From Patiria miniata (lineage: Eukaryota > Echinodermata > Asteroidea > Valvatida > Asterinidae): a stretch of DNA of 64,000 nt. Below the pieces are notes generated by a model. That model did no database searches and was not told the DNA's origin. It was given only the letters and a program-made list of their open reading frames with translations. Location: positions 21,639,162 through 21,703,161 of the forward strand of contig NW_024037072.1 of NCBI RefSeq assembly GCF_015706575.1, written 5' to 3'. A program made the translations under genes and the position numbers. This document shows, piece after piece, positions 47,801 through 54,035 of this stretch (the first letter of the stretch is position 1; each line of letters begins with the position of its first letter).

Positions 47801-50650
47801 GGTGGGTTTACTCACTGAGCGTAAAAGCCTCCAGTATTATTAACCGGTAATTACCAGTATGTGTCCATGTACATGTACATGTACACTTGACGATCTCATG
47901 TTGAGTACTAATTTGTTGTATTCTACTAGCTTAGTACATGTACCGTAGTTTCCAGTATTTGTGTACTCTTTTGCAGCATTTGGTACTTCACCCCCAAATA
48001 CTAATTAGCAGTACAATGTACCGTATTTTGTAGCATTTGGTACCCGTAATTACCGGTACCCCCCAGCATGTACATGTACATGTACCCCGATTCAATTCTG
48101 CAGAGATTAGGGTTAAGCAAAATGAATCAGCTCTGATGATGTGTGACACAGCCAAACATACACATGTACAATGATACATGTACATGTACATGTACATTTG
48201 TACATGTACATATGTGTTGCCTAGGTACATACTGTACATTTACATACATACATGTACGTACATGTACATGGATGTACCGGTATGGCCTGCTTAACTACAT
48301 ATAATGTGCTGCACCTTTGTGATGCAACTGATGTGCCAGACAGTATTTAAGCAATGTAATAATACCATGTTTTTGTTTGATTGTTCTCCCCCCCCCCCAT
48401 GTTCCCATAAAATATACCAATTGACCACAAATCGGTATCAGATGTTGTATGCATGTTGAAGAACCTACATGTACATGAACATTGTATATCTGCCCAGGCT
48501 AACTTTGAAAAAAAGAAAAGAACCCATATTCCAATCCAGTGCCTGACTTCATGACAATAACACGCCCAGAGATTGATGTGATCAAGCTTAAATCTCAACA
48601 AGTTTAAAAATTATGACAGCATGTGCATGAGGTGCCAGAACTACAAGCAAACATCCATGTAAATGTCTAGTAGACTGGCTACCTCAGTAAAACTGTGGTC
48701 AGGCCAGCAGAACCCTGTAAGGCCAGCTGTAAGCTGAAGGGCCAGCTGAAAGATTTAATGGGGTCTGGGATTATCCAGACATTATCAGGCCCCATGGGAT
48801 CCCAGCCTAAACAAGCACTGCTATGCAGCCTATCAAACATTTGTTCTGGCCTTTTTGGTCACACCTTTTTTCTCTGATAATGTGGCAAATTTATGGGTTG
48901 TGCTTGTCACCGTTCACAGGTCAAGGACCATAGGGAAAGTGAACAGTGTGAAAACAATGCAAGTTGGACGCTTGTAACCACATAATGAAAACCAAGTACA
49001 TGTCACAACAAATCAAGATCCTTGGTGGAATGAAGTGTCAACACATGTTTCCTTGCTAAGGAAAAGAAACAATACCGCTGCACCTGTTGAAGAATCTCTT
49101 TACATTAATCAATTGAAGGAATAATTCATGAACATGTGTACAAGTTTACTGGTACCTACCTGGTACCTGGTGAGGACTCAAAGTTTTCATATAATTTTGC
49201 ACACCCCCTAGGGGTTAGGTTTAAAAAAAACCTTCAAATCTGGAAATGACGGAGGCAGTGTTGCTAATATATGTAGTCAATGATGAAATCAAAGGTGTGG
49301 TATTTTCAATTTTCATGAAACACATTATAATGCTGCATTTTCTCTGTAGTGTAGGACACTTTTAAAATAATTCTTAAGACAGAATACCAATTTCGTTACA
49401 TAGGTCGTACTTGCAAATTTTGTTTAAAACTGAAAAACCACTGACTATTTAGAAAGCAAAGTCATGTCAAATCTTGTGGGCACAGCCAACTAACCATGCA
49501 CGTACACATATTTCCAAACCTATACATATACCAGCCTTTCCCATCTTCCTCTGTCCATACCCTACTGGTAGCTGCACGTGCACCAATTAATCATTTCTAA
49601 AACCGACAGTGACCTGTCAGCTCTATGGGTCCACAAATTACCAAGCTTGGATTCACAATTTCCACCTCATGTAGACAGAGACTACATGTACCAGTAGCTC
49701 AGTCACTGTGGTGGAAGTTATTAACTATCTCATCAGGAAGTAACCCTCTATTTGTTTAGAGTGATTCCTTCCTATTATCTGCCCACATTTCCTAAACAGA
49801 TCAGGCTATACAAATAAATCAACCATGGACCAGGCCACACTGAACAAGCATTATTACACAATAAAGGTGGCAACAAGCCATCACTTTAATAGGAGGTACA
49901 TGTACCCTATATGTACCTACCGGTAATTGGGAAAATAAACAACACAGATTAACAAGGTAGTCTAGACACCATCTGATATAGAAAGTCACACTGTGTCTTG
50001 TACAGTACATCAACTATTGCATGACCATTGACCAATAACTACAATCCAAGAACATGAAGTGAAGGTCACCTTCTTTAACTCAACAATTTTTAAACAAAGT
50101 ACCGGTATTTGTACATAGAAAGATACAGTTACCGTACTGGTACACCATGCATGCTAACCTCAGGGCATAGCAATGAAAAAAGTGCATGTTGTTTCACCAA
50201 ACTCCCTCCAGTGTGAATGTCAGAGACAGTTTATCTTGAAAAATCCTGAAATTCAATGGTTCACATGCTAAAAGCAATACAAGAAATATTGCACTAGTAT
50301 ACTGTACATTTTTGTATGGTGTGCTGTACCGTAGAAAATAAACCCAAATCCTTTACTTTGTTTGAAAGAAAAACCCAACAAACAAAATAAGCACATCCAC
50401 AACTCTACATCAATGCTACCTACCGGAAGCTTTTAAATATTTGGACCATTATACCGGTATTTTCATAATTCCTACAATATACACAATTTTCTGTTACAAA
50501 GAAAAATAAATAAATCTATCGTATATTAAATGAAAAACATATCACTGCAATCTCCAATGTATTACCATTGAGCTTCATCATCTTGAGATTCTTGGTTCTC
50601 CTCTTCTTCCTTCGTAATTTACCAAACCCAGGAAGAACAAAACACAGCAT
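9340..50650 (-). CDS. PLEKHG1/2/3-like Rho guanine nucleotide exchange factor (15 coding exons)
   Basis: This Dbl-family RhoGEF is predicted to load GTP onto Rho-family GTPases (vertebrate relatives act on Cdc42/Rac) and so control the actin cytoskeleton. Fifteen exons give 4,884 nt with continuous phase and GT-AG introns. DH domain: about 367-550, with CR1-like IDTEESYVMDL and CR3-like LLKPVQRVLKYHLL. PH domain: about 565-670, with YLYLFEKVLLIGKKREDG and the C-terminal helix Trp at 659. MKRKHEASVHVQEIQS joins the two, as in PLEKHG proteins. Residues 1-28 are basic. Residues 29-365 and 688-1627 are low-complexity, Ser/acidic-rich and probably disordered. The DH-PH unit starts near 370, further in than in the vertebrate proteins as I recall them. 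I cannot say which of PLEKHG1, 2 or 3 is closest; a single pre-duplication ancestor is plausible. Confidence 0.93.
9851..9986 (-). repeat. 78-bp in-frame tandem duplication within exon 15
   Basis: CCGGTCAGGTT starts at 9851 and again at 9929, 78 bp apart (26 codons). About 56 bp after each start are nearly identical. They encode SSAHASPVHVARGTLNLTG and SSAHASPVHVARSPLNLTG. The frame is kept. Confidence 0.9.
11802..12164 (-). other. Intron 14
   Basis: 363 bp; no repeat or other structure noticed. Confidence 0.85.
12165..12258 (-). CDS. RhoGEF coding exon 14
   Basis: Residues 777-807 and one base of 808: NEDTPERRSSLSACSDSTRT then PDSRSPDKQPI. Acceptor TTTTTACAG, donor CAATAG|GTAAAT, phase 1. 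It contains possible basophilic kinase sites (RRSS). Confidence 0.88.
12855..13147. mobile_element. Palindromic foldback element with tRNA-like core
   Basis: The left arm starts ATCAAATTAGGTTTTGCCCT and the right arm ends in its reverse complement. Matching continues through CACCGACGTAT, GAAAGTTGGAAAAAATCACTC and CTCCTGCTTTCTAG to a loop of about 25 bp near 12985-13005. The right arm carries about 36 extra bp with a second ACCTCC-GAGTGA block. Both arms contain a B-box-like GGTTCGAGTCCC or GGTTTGAGTCCC, so the palindrome seems to have trapped or derived from tRNA-related sequence. Confidence 0.8.
13245..13400. repeat. 22-bp minisatellite
   Basis: About seven copies of TATGACATGGTCTGTGATTACT, with variants GGCATGG and GGTATGATC. 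Spacing is 22 bp. Confidence 0.92.
13597..13704 (-). CDS. RhoGEF coding exon 13
   Basis: Residues 741-776: NGRQSSGDVRAETWNATDES then DNESLESPHGQSTSRL. Acceptor TGTTACAG, donor CGTCTG|GTACGT. Phase 0 at both ends, so skipping would keep the frame. The exon is acidic and Ser-rich, probably disordered. Confidence 0.88.
13705..14301 (-). other. Intron 12
   Basis: 597 bp; nothing recognised. Confidence 0.8.
14302..14330 (-). CDS. RhoGEF coding exon 12 (29-bp microexon)
   Basis: It completes Gly731 and adds MKRPELSKW (732-740). Acceptor TTTTTGTAG, donor AAATGG|GTGAGT (strong). A 29-bp exon alters frame unless paired with the exon 11 donor chosen here, and with that choice the phases join exactly. 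Being so short it may be alternatively spliced, but skipping it would shift the frame. Confidence 0.78.
15044..15289. mobile_element. hAT-like MITE with near-perfect 8-bp target duplication
   Basis: The left end CAGCGGTGTAGC and the reverse complement of the right end, CAGCGGCATAGC, match at 10 of 12. The 8 bp before it (TATACATC) and the 8 bp after it (TATACATG) match at 7 of 8. An 8-bp duplication and CAG...CTG ends are typical of hAT. The interior has a run of about 20 G and no coding capacity. Confidence 0.75.
15693..15879. mobile_element. pogo/Tigger-like MITE (TA target)
   Basis: The TIRs CAGTCGAGTCTCGTTAATAC and (right, reverse complement) CAGTTGAATCTCGTTAGTAC differ at 3 of 20. The element is flanked by TA on both sides. 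CAGT...CTCGTTAATAC ends are typical of pogo/Tigger elements of the Tc1/mariner superfamily. At 187 bp it is non-autonomous. Confidence 0.85.
16363..16934. mobile_element. Long foldback element with arms of about 270 bp
   Basis: The ends are CAGGGTGAGTAAAAAAAAAA and (right, reverse complement) CAGGGCGATTAAAAAAAAAA. The arms stay alignable throughout: GGACCAATTTTTG, TTTTGCCTGTAGCACTTTCA, TAGTACAAGAATCATT, GTTTTAAAGTTCTGTCCA and GTTCTTTCAGCAAAA occur in both, inverted, with a centre near 16670. The left arm also has an internal local duplication (CTATGAAAGCCCAGTTACAG twice, 16451 and 16509). No coding capacity. Confidence 0.85.
17210..17967. mobile_element. 758-bp TIR element, pogo-like, TA target
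   Basis: The left end is TAGTAAACTCTGGCTAAGTC and the right end (reverse complement) is CAGTAAACTCCGGCTAAACC. Both are flanked by TA. GACTTA/CGACTT words recur in the interior near the right side, as sub-terminal repeats often do. No transposase was recognised in any frame, so non-autonomous. Confidence 0.75.
19077..19112 (-). promoter_or_regulatory. Cluster of GGTCA nuclear-receptor half-sites at the exon 11 donor
   Basis: In gene sense the first 36 intron bases read GGTCAAAAGCAGGTCAAAGG and then TGGGTCAAAGGTCACA. This gives four GGTCA cores, one pair spaced as GGGTCAAAGGTCA (DR1). The first overlaps the donor GT itself. A regulatory role is inference only. Confidence 0.35.
19113..19244 (-). 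CDS. RhoGEF coding exon 11 (basic linker)
   Basis: It completes Thr687, adds residues 688-730 and gives the first base of Gly731. It is very basic: RDKKERKSKRRQKRRNSEPM followed by GKLIR. Acceptor TTTCCAG. The donor CCGAG|GTCAAA is weak. A second GCAG|GTCAAA lies 12 bases downstream but would put a stop at the next junction, so the first is chosen. The donor lies inside a cluster of GGTCA half-sites. Confidence 0.88.
19245..20241 (-). other. Intron 10
   Basis: 997 bp. A weak tRNA-like block (GGCCAAGTGCTTGG ... GGCTTCAAATG) lies at about 19605-19665; otherwise nothing recognised. Confidence 0.7.
20242..20353 (-). CDS. RhoGEF coding exon 10 (PH C-terminal helix)
   Basis: Residues 650-686 and one base of 687. 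It encodes ARNVDQKKLWSHEIKRLILE then NYGSTIPTKVYELILRS. Trp659 is the near-invariant PH helix tryptophan. Acceptor TTTTTCAG, donor AGAAGCA|GTAAGC, phase 1. Confidence 0.96.
20450..20690 (+). mobile_element. 3' end of a non-LTR retrotransposon (CR1/L2-like LINE)
   Basis: From 20464 an open frame of 44 codons reads DQAFSSCAPRLWNSLPDELR and later SFKRHLKTHFFNLSFKPQ, then TGA at 20596-20598. The APRLWNSLP-LR ... FK-LKTHLF pattern is the familiar last segment of CR1/L2-group reverse-transcriptase ORFs. A TTA microsatellite follows at about 20669-20690, a usual tail for these clades. The rest of the element is absent, as 5' truncation would give. Orientation is opposite to the host gene. Confidence 0.85.
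20948..21194 (-). repeat. Dispersed repeat family R1, copy A
   Basis: Read on the minus strand it shares GAACGGGT, CCAGCTA-ACTGGTTCCCT, GGAGTCA-GGAACCAGACTAC, CTTGGTTTTT, AGCATTTTCGAAC, GTCAGTGTAAC and TACAGCAAAAGC, in the same order, with 39803-40040. About 245 bp; class unknown. Confidence 0.75.
21486..21581 (-). CDS. RhoGEF coding exon 9 (PH)
   Basis: Residues 618-649: CSNLMLIESIQKEPLGFNVI then PFDNPSIQYTIL. The start CSNLMLIE directly follows THIP, as in other PLEKHG PH domains. Acceptor CCCGCAG, donor ATCCTG|GTAAGG, both phase 0. Confidence 0.96.
21582..22360 (-). other. Intron 8
   Basis: 779 bp; contains a MITE-like inverted-repeat element at 21982-22289. Confidence 0.8.
21982..22289. 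mobile_element. MITE-like element with GCCAAGTTC ends
   Basis: The left end GCCAAGTTCGCGCAAGGAC and the reverse complement of the right end, GCCAAGTTCAGGCAAGGAC, match at 17 of 19. Inside, both arms carry AGTCGACTA/TAGTCGACT words. It is GC-richer than the intron, with no coding capacity. Confidence 0.75.
22361..22477 (-). CDS. RhoGEF coding exon 8 (PH core)
   Basis: Residues 579-617: DVFRMQGARAERYLYLFEKV, then LLIGKKREDGLISVKTHIP. The LFEKVLLI-KKREDG block is the PH beta-3/beta-4 signature of this family. Acceptor GCGTCAG, donor ATACCT|GTAAGT, both phase 0. Confidence 0.96.
22478..23710 (-). other. Intron 7
   Basis: 1,233 bp; contains a TTAA-flanked TIR element (22593-23105). 23106-23710 shows nothing recognised. 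Confidence 0.8.
22593..23105. mobile_element. TTAA-target MITE
   Basis: The left end AGGTACAGTCCATCATTTG and the right end (reverse complement) AGGTAGCGTCCATCATTTG differ at 2 of 19. TTAA sits directly outside both ends (22589-22592 and 23106-23109). TTAA duplications are made by piggyBac and Kolobok transposases; I cannot decide which. The interior has no recognisable protein. Confidence 0.8.
23711..23746 (-). CDS. RhoGEF coding exon 7 (36-bp PH exon)
   Basis: It encodes GDLMSSGDLVLE (567-578), which matches the G-DL-GELVLE first strands of the PH domain. Acceptor CTACAG and donor CTCGAG|GTAAGC, both phase 0. It was found only because the preceding and following exons require it; without it the PH start would be missing. 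Confidence 0.93.
24475..24548 (+). repeat. (AAAAAG)n purine run
   Basis: Nearly pure A/G simple repeat; the lysine-rich frames crossing it are artefacts. Confidence 0.95.
24882..25102. repeat. 20-bp minisatellite
   Basis: About eleven copies of TCCTCAGATTTTGAAGTTTG with small changes. The first four copies are almost identical; later ones vary by 1-3 bases. Confidence 0.95.
26458..27604. mobile_element. 1.15-kb element: 145-bp tandem array between inverted ends
   Basis: The left end ACCCCTCAGCCAGAG (26458-26472) is repeated inverted at 27589-27604 (reverse complement ACCCCTCAGCCGAGAG). Between them TTATCATCCGG or a variant recurs at steps of 144, 144, 145, 145, 145, 145 and 145 bp. After the array come CGGA repeats (about 27514-27555). 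A terminal hairpin, CCCCTCGAGCC/GGCTGAGGGG, follows at about 27579-27603. Tandem core, adjacent microsatellite and terminal hairpin together resemble Helentron-derived (HINE/pearl-like) elements, but no flanking host test was possible. Every unit contains TGACCTTGACCTTTGACC. Confidence 0.8.
26473..27510. repeat. 145-bp tandem units each carrying DR1-type half-sites
   Basis: About seven units. On the minus strand (gene sense) each has AAAAGGTCAAAGGTCAAGGT followed by CA. This contains AGGTCAAAGGTCA (a perfect DR1 of the nuclear-receptor half-site) and TCAAGGTCA (ERR/NR5A monomer type). The block is among the best kept parts of the unit. Binding is not shown by sequence alone. Confidence 0.9.
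29189..29350 (-). CDS. RhoGEF coding exon 6 (end of DH, DH-PH linker)
   Basis: Residues 513-566. It begins DMYKHFDKDEDGYETIGDAL and ends with MKRKHEASVHVQEIQSQLVG then WE. The NE-KRKHE-x-VQEIQS-L-W pattern is the long last DH helix leading into PH strand 1 in PLEKHG proteins. Acceptor CTCAG, donor GGGAG|GTAATT, phase 0. Confidence 0.96.
29351..31971 (-). other. Intron 5
   Basis: 2,621 bp; contains homopolymer runs (29511-29532, 30565-30590) and a MITE-like element next to exon 5 (31371-31943). Nothing else recognised. Confidence 0.8.
31371..31943. mobile_element. MITE-like element abutting the exon 5 donor
   Basis: The left end AGGCCTTTTCACAGT and the reverse complement of the right end, AGGGCCTTTCATACTGT, are alike. 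The interior has a perfect 11-bp hairpin ACCCGTGTTGA/TCAACACGGGT (31405-31428) and GTGTGGACTTG/AAGTCCACAC pairs. Its edge is 28 bp from the splice donor of exon 5. The ends are approximate; no duplication was found. Confidence 0.55.
31972..32169 (-). CDS. RhoGEF coding exon 5 (DH CR3 core)
   Basis: Residues 447-512. It starts EKNFRVYTDYCTNYPSTMEV, contains FFRECQSYLGHPLPLGAYL and ends LLKPVQRVLKYHLLFQ. The last string is the CR3 helix, which contacts the GTPase; the conserved Lys-Pro-x-Gln-Arg is intact. Acceptor CCATAG, donor TTCCAG|GTATAA. A MITE-like element begins 28 bases into the next intron. Confidence 0.97.
32170..32903 (-). other. Intron 4
   Basis: 734 bp; nothing recognised. Confidence 0.8.
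32904..32973 (-). CDS. RhoGEF coding exon 4 (DH)
   Basis: It completes Lys423 and adds KLLKELQQCNNDPVLIAECF then LDN (424-446). The CNNDPV-IAECF string is characteristic of PLEKHG DH domains. Acceptor TTTTCAG, donor GATAAT|GTAAGA, phase 0. The exon is only 70 bp. Confidence 0.95.
33373..33544. mobile_element. Small MITE with CAGGGGTGTG ends
   Basis: The left end CAGGGGTGTGTGTGACC and the right end (reverse complement) CAGGGGTGTGAAATCTC share the first 10 bases. ATTGT flanks both sides (5-bp duplication candidate). The interior is rich in AAAGCTGAAA. 172 bp, non-coding. Confidence 0.7.
36879..37125 (-). repeat. Dispersed repeat family R2, copy A
   Basis: About 245 bp, alignable over its whole length with 62068-62309 in the opposite orientation. 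Shared pieces are GCTCTTATTTTAACCAGAAT, GGACTTAATATCCCTTTTCT, TTTTTGAGTAAAAT, CTATAGAAATTGCCCTGTGG and AGAGGGCACGGTGTATCA. No coding capacity; class unknown. Confidence 0.88.
39803..40040 (+). repeat. Dispersed repeat family R1, copy B
   Basis: Inverted partner of 20948-21194. It keeps AGTCAAGGAACCAGACTAC, TTCTTGGTTTTTCCAGCATT and GTCAGTGTAACACTAAC. Copy B lacks the shared frame of any known protein. Confidence 0.75.
40587..40871. repeat. 20-bp minisatellite next to exon 3
   Basis: About fourteen copies of ACTCGAAACTCGAAAAGTCA with substitutions. It lies 77 bp downstream (gene sense) of the exon 3 donor. The plus-strand open frame crossing it (NSKLENPTRNSK...) is a product of the repeat, not a gene. 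Confidence 0.95.
40949..41046 (-). CDS. RhoGEF coding exon 3 (DH)
   Basis: Residues 391-422 and two bases of codon 423. It begins GYKQAIAATINLITEDDQDT and then LFGNIQEIHDFN; LFGNI-EI-FN is the typical second DH helix of the PLEKHG group. Acceptor CCACAG, donor AATAA|GTAAGT. A 20-bp minisatellite starts 77 bp into the following intron. Confidence 0.95.
41047..41532 (-). other. Intron 2
   Basis: 486 bp; nothing recognised. Confidence 0.85.
41533..42617 (-). CDS. RhoGEF coding exon 2 (disordered region and start of DH)
   Basis: Residues 29-390. The acceptor follows a long pyrimidine tract and CTGCAG; the donor is ATACAG|GTGAAT, phase 0. Most of it is Ser/Thr/Glu/Pro-rich and probably disordered. 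Notable pieces are PPPRRKSAASSPPERTD and FQRTLSFGARLARTKFSQF. The last 24 residues, MDQKCKELIDTEESYVMDLA then DVIQ, are the first helix of the DH domain, with the conserved Thr-Glu and Tyr of CR1. Met32, just after the acceptor, could serve as an alternative start if another promoter is used. Confidence 0.93.
45471..45803 (+). mobile_element. tRNA-derived SINE, copy 1
   Basis: The A-box region GTGGTCTAGCGGTGGAGCAC and B-box GGGTTGGAGCCCCGCC are followed by a body shared with 58741-59041: GTGCCCTTGAGTAAGGCGCT, AACCCAGGTGTTAAATGGGT, GGAAGGTAACAGACTCGCTG and AGAGATGGGCACTCTGTT. An extra direct duplication (GGAGCACAGGATTCATG twice, 45489-45522) separates A and B boxes beyond the normal spacing. 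It lies antisense in intron 1. Confidence 0.88.
47228..47432. mobile_element. Inverted-repeat element, second member of the 7940-8208 family
   Basis: It runs from GGGCAATTTTTTTCACG to CTGTAAGCAGAGCCAAGAAA followed by ATTTGGCA, with GCTAAC/GTTAGC words inside. The ends correspond loosely to those at 7940-8208. More diverged than that copy. Confidence 0.5.
47865..48275. repeat. Dense TACATGTA / ACCGGTA palindromic words
   Basis: Runs such as TACATGTACATGTACATGTA recur here (47868-47882, 48068-48085, 48175-48215, 48240-48270), mixed with TACCGGTA. Similar clusters lie at 33655-33810, 54300-54520, 60060-60130, 60415-60465, 61455-61510 and 61790-61860. Much rarer in 1-20 kb. Confidence 0.85.
50566..50650 (-). 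CDS. RhoGEF coding exon 1 (start exon)
   Basis: This exon encodes MLCFVLPGFGKLRRKKRRTK followed by NLKMMKLN and the first base of codon 29. The donor is AATG|GTAATA. The in-frame codons before the ATG are TGA ATC, so translation in this frame cannot begin further upstream without another exon. Phase 1 matches exon 2 exactly. The KLRRKKRRTK cluster could bind acidic lipid or act as a nuclear localisation signal; this is inference. The exon lies 7.9 kb from exon 2, so it rests on phase, splice signal and upstream stop rather than homology. Confidence 0.72.
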
Positions 50651-50885
50651 GATTCACCCACGACCGACAGTCAAAACATCCAAGTAGAGGTCACAGGAGG
50701 TCAAAGTCCAAACAGTCCATCCCACAAACAAACACACCAAAGCCAAACAATGCAGATTAGTCAATCTAAGTAAGCATGTGGAAAAACTGACACAACTTTT
50801 GCATTCGTCAGACCATGCCAGAGCACAACTTGCTTTCAAACCAAAACCAAAGACGTAAAATCGGCAACATCCACGCGGCAGGGCT
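50651..50885 (-). other. Probable 5' UTR of the RhoGEF gene
   Basis: The stretch between the TATA-like box and the first ATG. It contains short upstream open frames (ATG GTC TGA among them) and the in-frame TGA at 50654-50656. It could include a further intron or belong only partly to the transcript. Confidence 0.35.
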
Positions 50886-50893
50886 TATATACC
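50886..50893 (-). promoter_or_regulatory. TATA-like box
   Basis: In gene sense GGGTATATAAGCCCTGCCGC lies about 240 bp before the start codon. A TATATAAG followed by a GC-rich stretch is a plausible core promoter; nothing else supports it. Confidence 0.3.
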
Positions 50894-52159
50894 CACGCAT
50901 CTGTCAAAGCAGAGCTGATGCCATGAGAACCATTACATCATTGTTCCCAGGCCAGGGTTGGCAGTTCCACGTTGGAACTGCGCCATTTAATAATTCCATT
51001 CAGAATTCCCGCGACCAGTTCCACACGGTCGATGCACGCTGGCAAGCCTGGCATTGATTGGGAGTGACCTTTACCGTTCGTTCAGATGAGGTAATCCTAA
51101 CGATGCTATTTCAGGCATCTCTTCGCCTTGGGGATGTGAACATGCAGATGGAGGTACCGTAACTCGCAGATGATGAAATTTATTGACTATAAATATGACC
51201 AGAGGAAATCCTTTTGGCTAACTAGTCGAGTTGATTAATTAGGTCTGAATAAAATCTGCCGGAGCGTGAAAGATTTTCTCCCAAATTAAACTTGACATGT
51301 CATACATGTACAAGGTAAGTACATGTAAAAATAAAAGTATGTATACGTGTACTGTATGGACCAGTAGGCCGGAGAATACATACATACAGGTAAATGCATA
51401 CAATATAGCCAAATACTGATTTACATGTAAGAAAAAAAAATCAAATTTATGTCAACTTTTAAATGATGTGCAATGTGTAAGTGTAAATTTAGAGACAAAT
51501 TCACAATTCAAATTCAAATATAACCTTTATTACAAAAAAGGAACTTCACATTTTATTTAATGGCAGACACTTTTAAAATGTATAAAAAAATCAAACAGTT
51601 CCATCACAATCTTCCATCACAGGTTCTACAGTACAGCCACACAGGTTTCCTTTCTGCGGTTTCATCCAAAATTAGCATTTAACTGCAGGCAATCCTCACA
51701 GAGGCGGACCCACTTCAAACACAATTCTGAATCTCAATGAACTCTGCCTGAACTCAAATTTCCCTTTCAGAATGAAGCTCAACCACCCATAGCTTAATAT
51801 TTGACCCTTAATTAGTAACCAAAGGCTTTTTTTGTGGCAAAAACCTTCTTTAAGCTCATTTCCATAATACCGAAGGAAACGTTCCGAACAATATAAATGT
51901 ACTTCCGCAGCATACCCTCCATGGCCATACAAAGACACACACTCCAGAAGGACATTGGGAACAGAAACATCTACTGTATTCTTCCTAAATTTGCAGACAA
52001 TGGATGGGAAAATATGCCCCTCGGAAATCAAAATAAATCCCCTGCTCTGTGAATAGTGATTTCTGGGCTCTTGAGGCAGCAGCGCTATTATTAATGCAAG
52101 CAGAATGAGTCATAGGGTTCAACCACTTCACAGTGGGAGGCAAAAGTAAAACAGTACAG

Positions 52160-53120
52160 CATTGCAAGAGGGGACAACTAAGGAAAAGTGAGGGACAAGA
52201 AAAAGCTAACACCCATCACGAATGCAATTCCTACTACTTACAGTATAGCCTGTATGATACGAAAAATGGTTCGTTTTGTTTTTTAAATACTTGCCCTAAG
52301 CTGTGAAGGAAGCCATCCTTTTGGGTGAAGTTTTCCTGTGAGTGGCATCAGCTTTTGCAAAGTCCATCAAGAATAAGATGCAGCAATCCTGAATCTTTCA
52401 AATTAACAATCTTCTCACTTCAGACACAATATTAATCCATGCTCATGTTTCCACACGATCTCAAGATGTCCATTTTTGGAGTATGACGTATCTTTCAACG
52501 ATTTAACCCTGCCACAAATCATCCACTTGCCAAGGCGATTGTTCTCTGCTAAACTTCTCACCAAGCTTGTTCTGTTTGTTGATGCAATGCTGTGCCTCAT
52601 ATTGCGAGAGGGGACAACTAAGGAAAAGTGAGGGACAAGAAAAGGCTAGTTCCTTGCTCTATAGTTTAACGCTCTTCAGGAATGCATACTTACAGTATGA
52701 AAAATAGTACATGTACCGTACATGTACATGCTGTTCTTGTTATGTTTTTAAAATACTTGCCCTATAAAGAGATCTGTGAGCTATAAAGGAAGCCTTCCTT
52801 TCGGGTGAAGTTTTCCTGTGAGTGGCATCAGCTTTTGCAAAGTCCATCAAGAATAAAATGCAGCAATCCTGAATCTTTCAAATTAACAATCTTCTCACTT
52901 CAGACACAATCCAGGCTTTTGTTTCCACACGATCTCAAGATGTCCATTTTGGAGTATGACGTACGATCTTAAGATGTCCGTTTTGGAGTATGACGTATCT
53001 TTCAATGATTTAACCCTGCCACATATTATCCACTCACTGCGGCGATTGTTCTCTGCTGATGAACCCCTCACCAAGCGTGCAAATCATCTTCTGTTTGTTG
53101 ATGCAATGCTGTGCCTCACG
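52160..53120. repeat. Diverged tandem duplication, unit about 440-520 bp
   Basis: GAGGGGACAACTAAGGAAAA is at 52168 and 52608. GTGAAGTTTTCCTGTGAGTG is at 52325 and 52805. GATGCAATGCTGTGCCTCA ends each copy (near 52600 and 53118). Copy 2 is longer, partly from an inner 38-bp duplication of CGATCT-AAGATGTCC-TTTTGGAGTATGACGTA (about 52928-52998). Non-coding. Confidence 0.88.
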
Positions 53121-54035
53121 TCTGAGAGAACAGTCATGATTCAAGCCTCCTTCCATTCAAATAAACATTTGTGAGCATACGGTATGTGCAGCCAGTACCA
53201 GGGTTAAACTTTTGAGGCTGGCTCATCCAAGGGATCTATCGATCATTGAACATCTCCCTGGTTTCCATCTAGAAGGTCAATATTGGCTTGGAGTTAATCC
53301 TTTATGATCCTGTTGTCTGTGCAATGTCAACATTGCGATGGAAATCCAAAGTCTACCAACAGACTGCTATTGAATGGAGTAAGAATGACCCATGGGAGAG
53401 GACAGATAAACTGCAGTCAAAATAAACATCTCTGAATAAAGTAGAAAAGGAAACAACCCACACGTACTGGTATGATGCCTGTGCATATTAAGTACACTTG
53501 CATGTGCATGAACATGTGACACTAATAAATCTGTGGGCATGCTAAAGCCATGTTGCTTTAAATTCTTGTTTGGATCATTATATTTTGACACACCAACTCT
53601 TGATGGAATTTTTTGGACACACCCTCATCACACCCATGTATGACATGTACATGTAATGTAAACTTTGAACTCTCATGTACTTGAGTAACGGTCATGTGAT
53701 GTGTTTTAAAATTGATGTATTTTTCGGAAGTCAACTTTGACCATTGATGAAGCATGCTGCATGTTCAGAGCAAGTACATGTACCGGTACCTTGGTTACAT
53801 AGCTCCATAGTTATATCATTTTGATTTTCCTTAGAAATATTCACTAAATTACATTGTACATTGATTGTGAAAACTGTAACAGCAACAAGACTACACTGCT
53901 GACTGTTTTGTACACGTGAACATGGGTTTGGGACTTTAGAACTGTGATACACCTGTAGAGTGTCATCTGACATCAGAAAATCTACATGTGGTCAGTCCCA
54001 AACTGAATTCAGTCCTAAACTGAATTTATGTCCCT

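Larger units (their letters stand above)
42618..50565 (-). other. Intron 1
   Basis: 7,948 bp. It contains a SINE (45471-45803), an inverted-repeat element (47228-47432) and the densest TACATGTA/ACCGGTA words (47865-48275). 42650-45460 and 48280-50560 hold no gene or repeat I can name. Confidence 0.75.
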
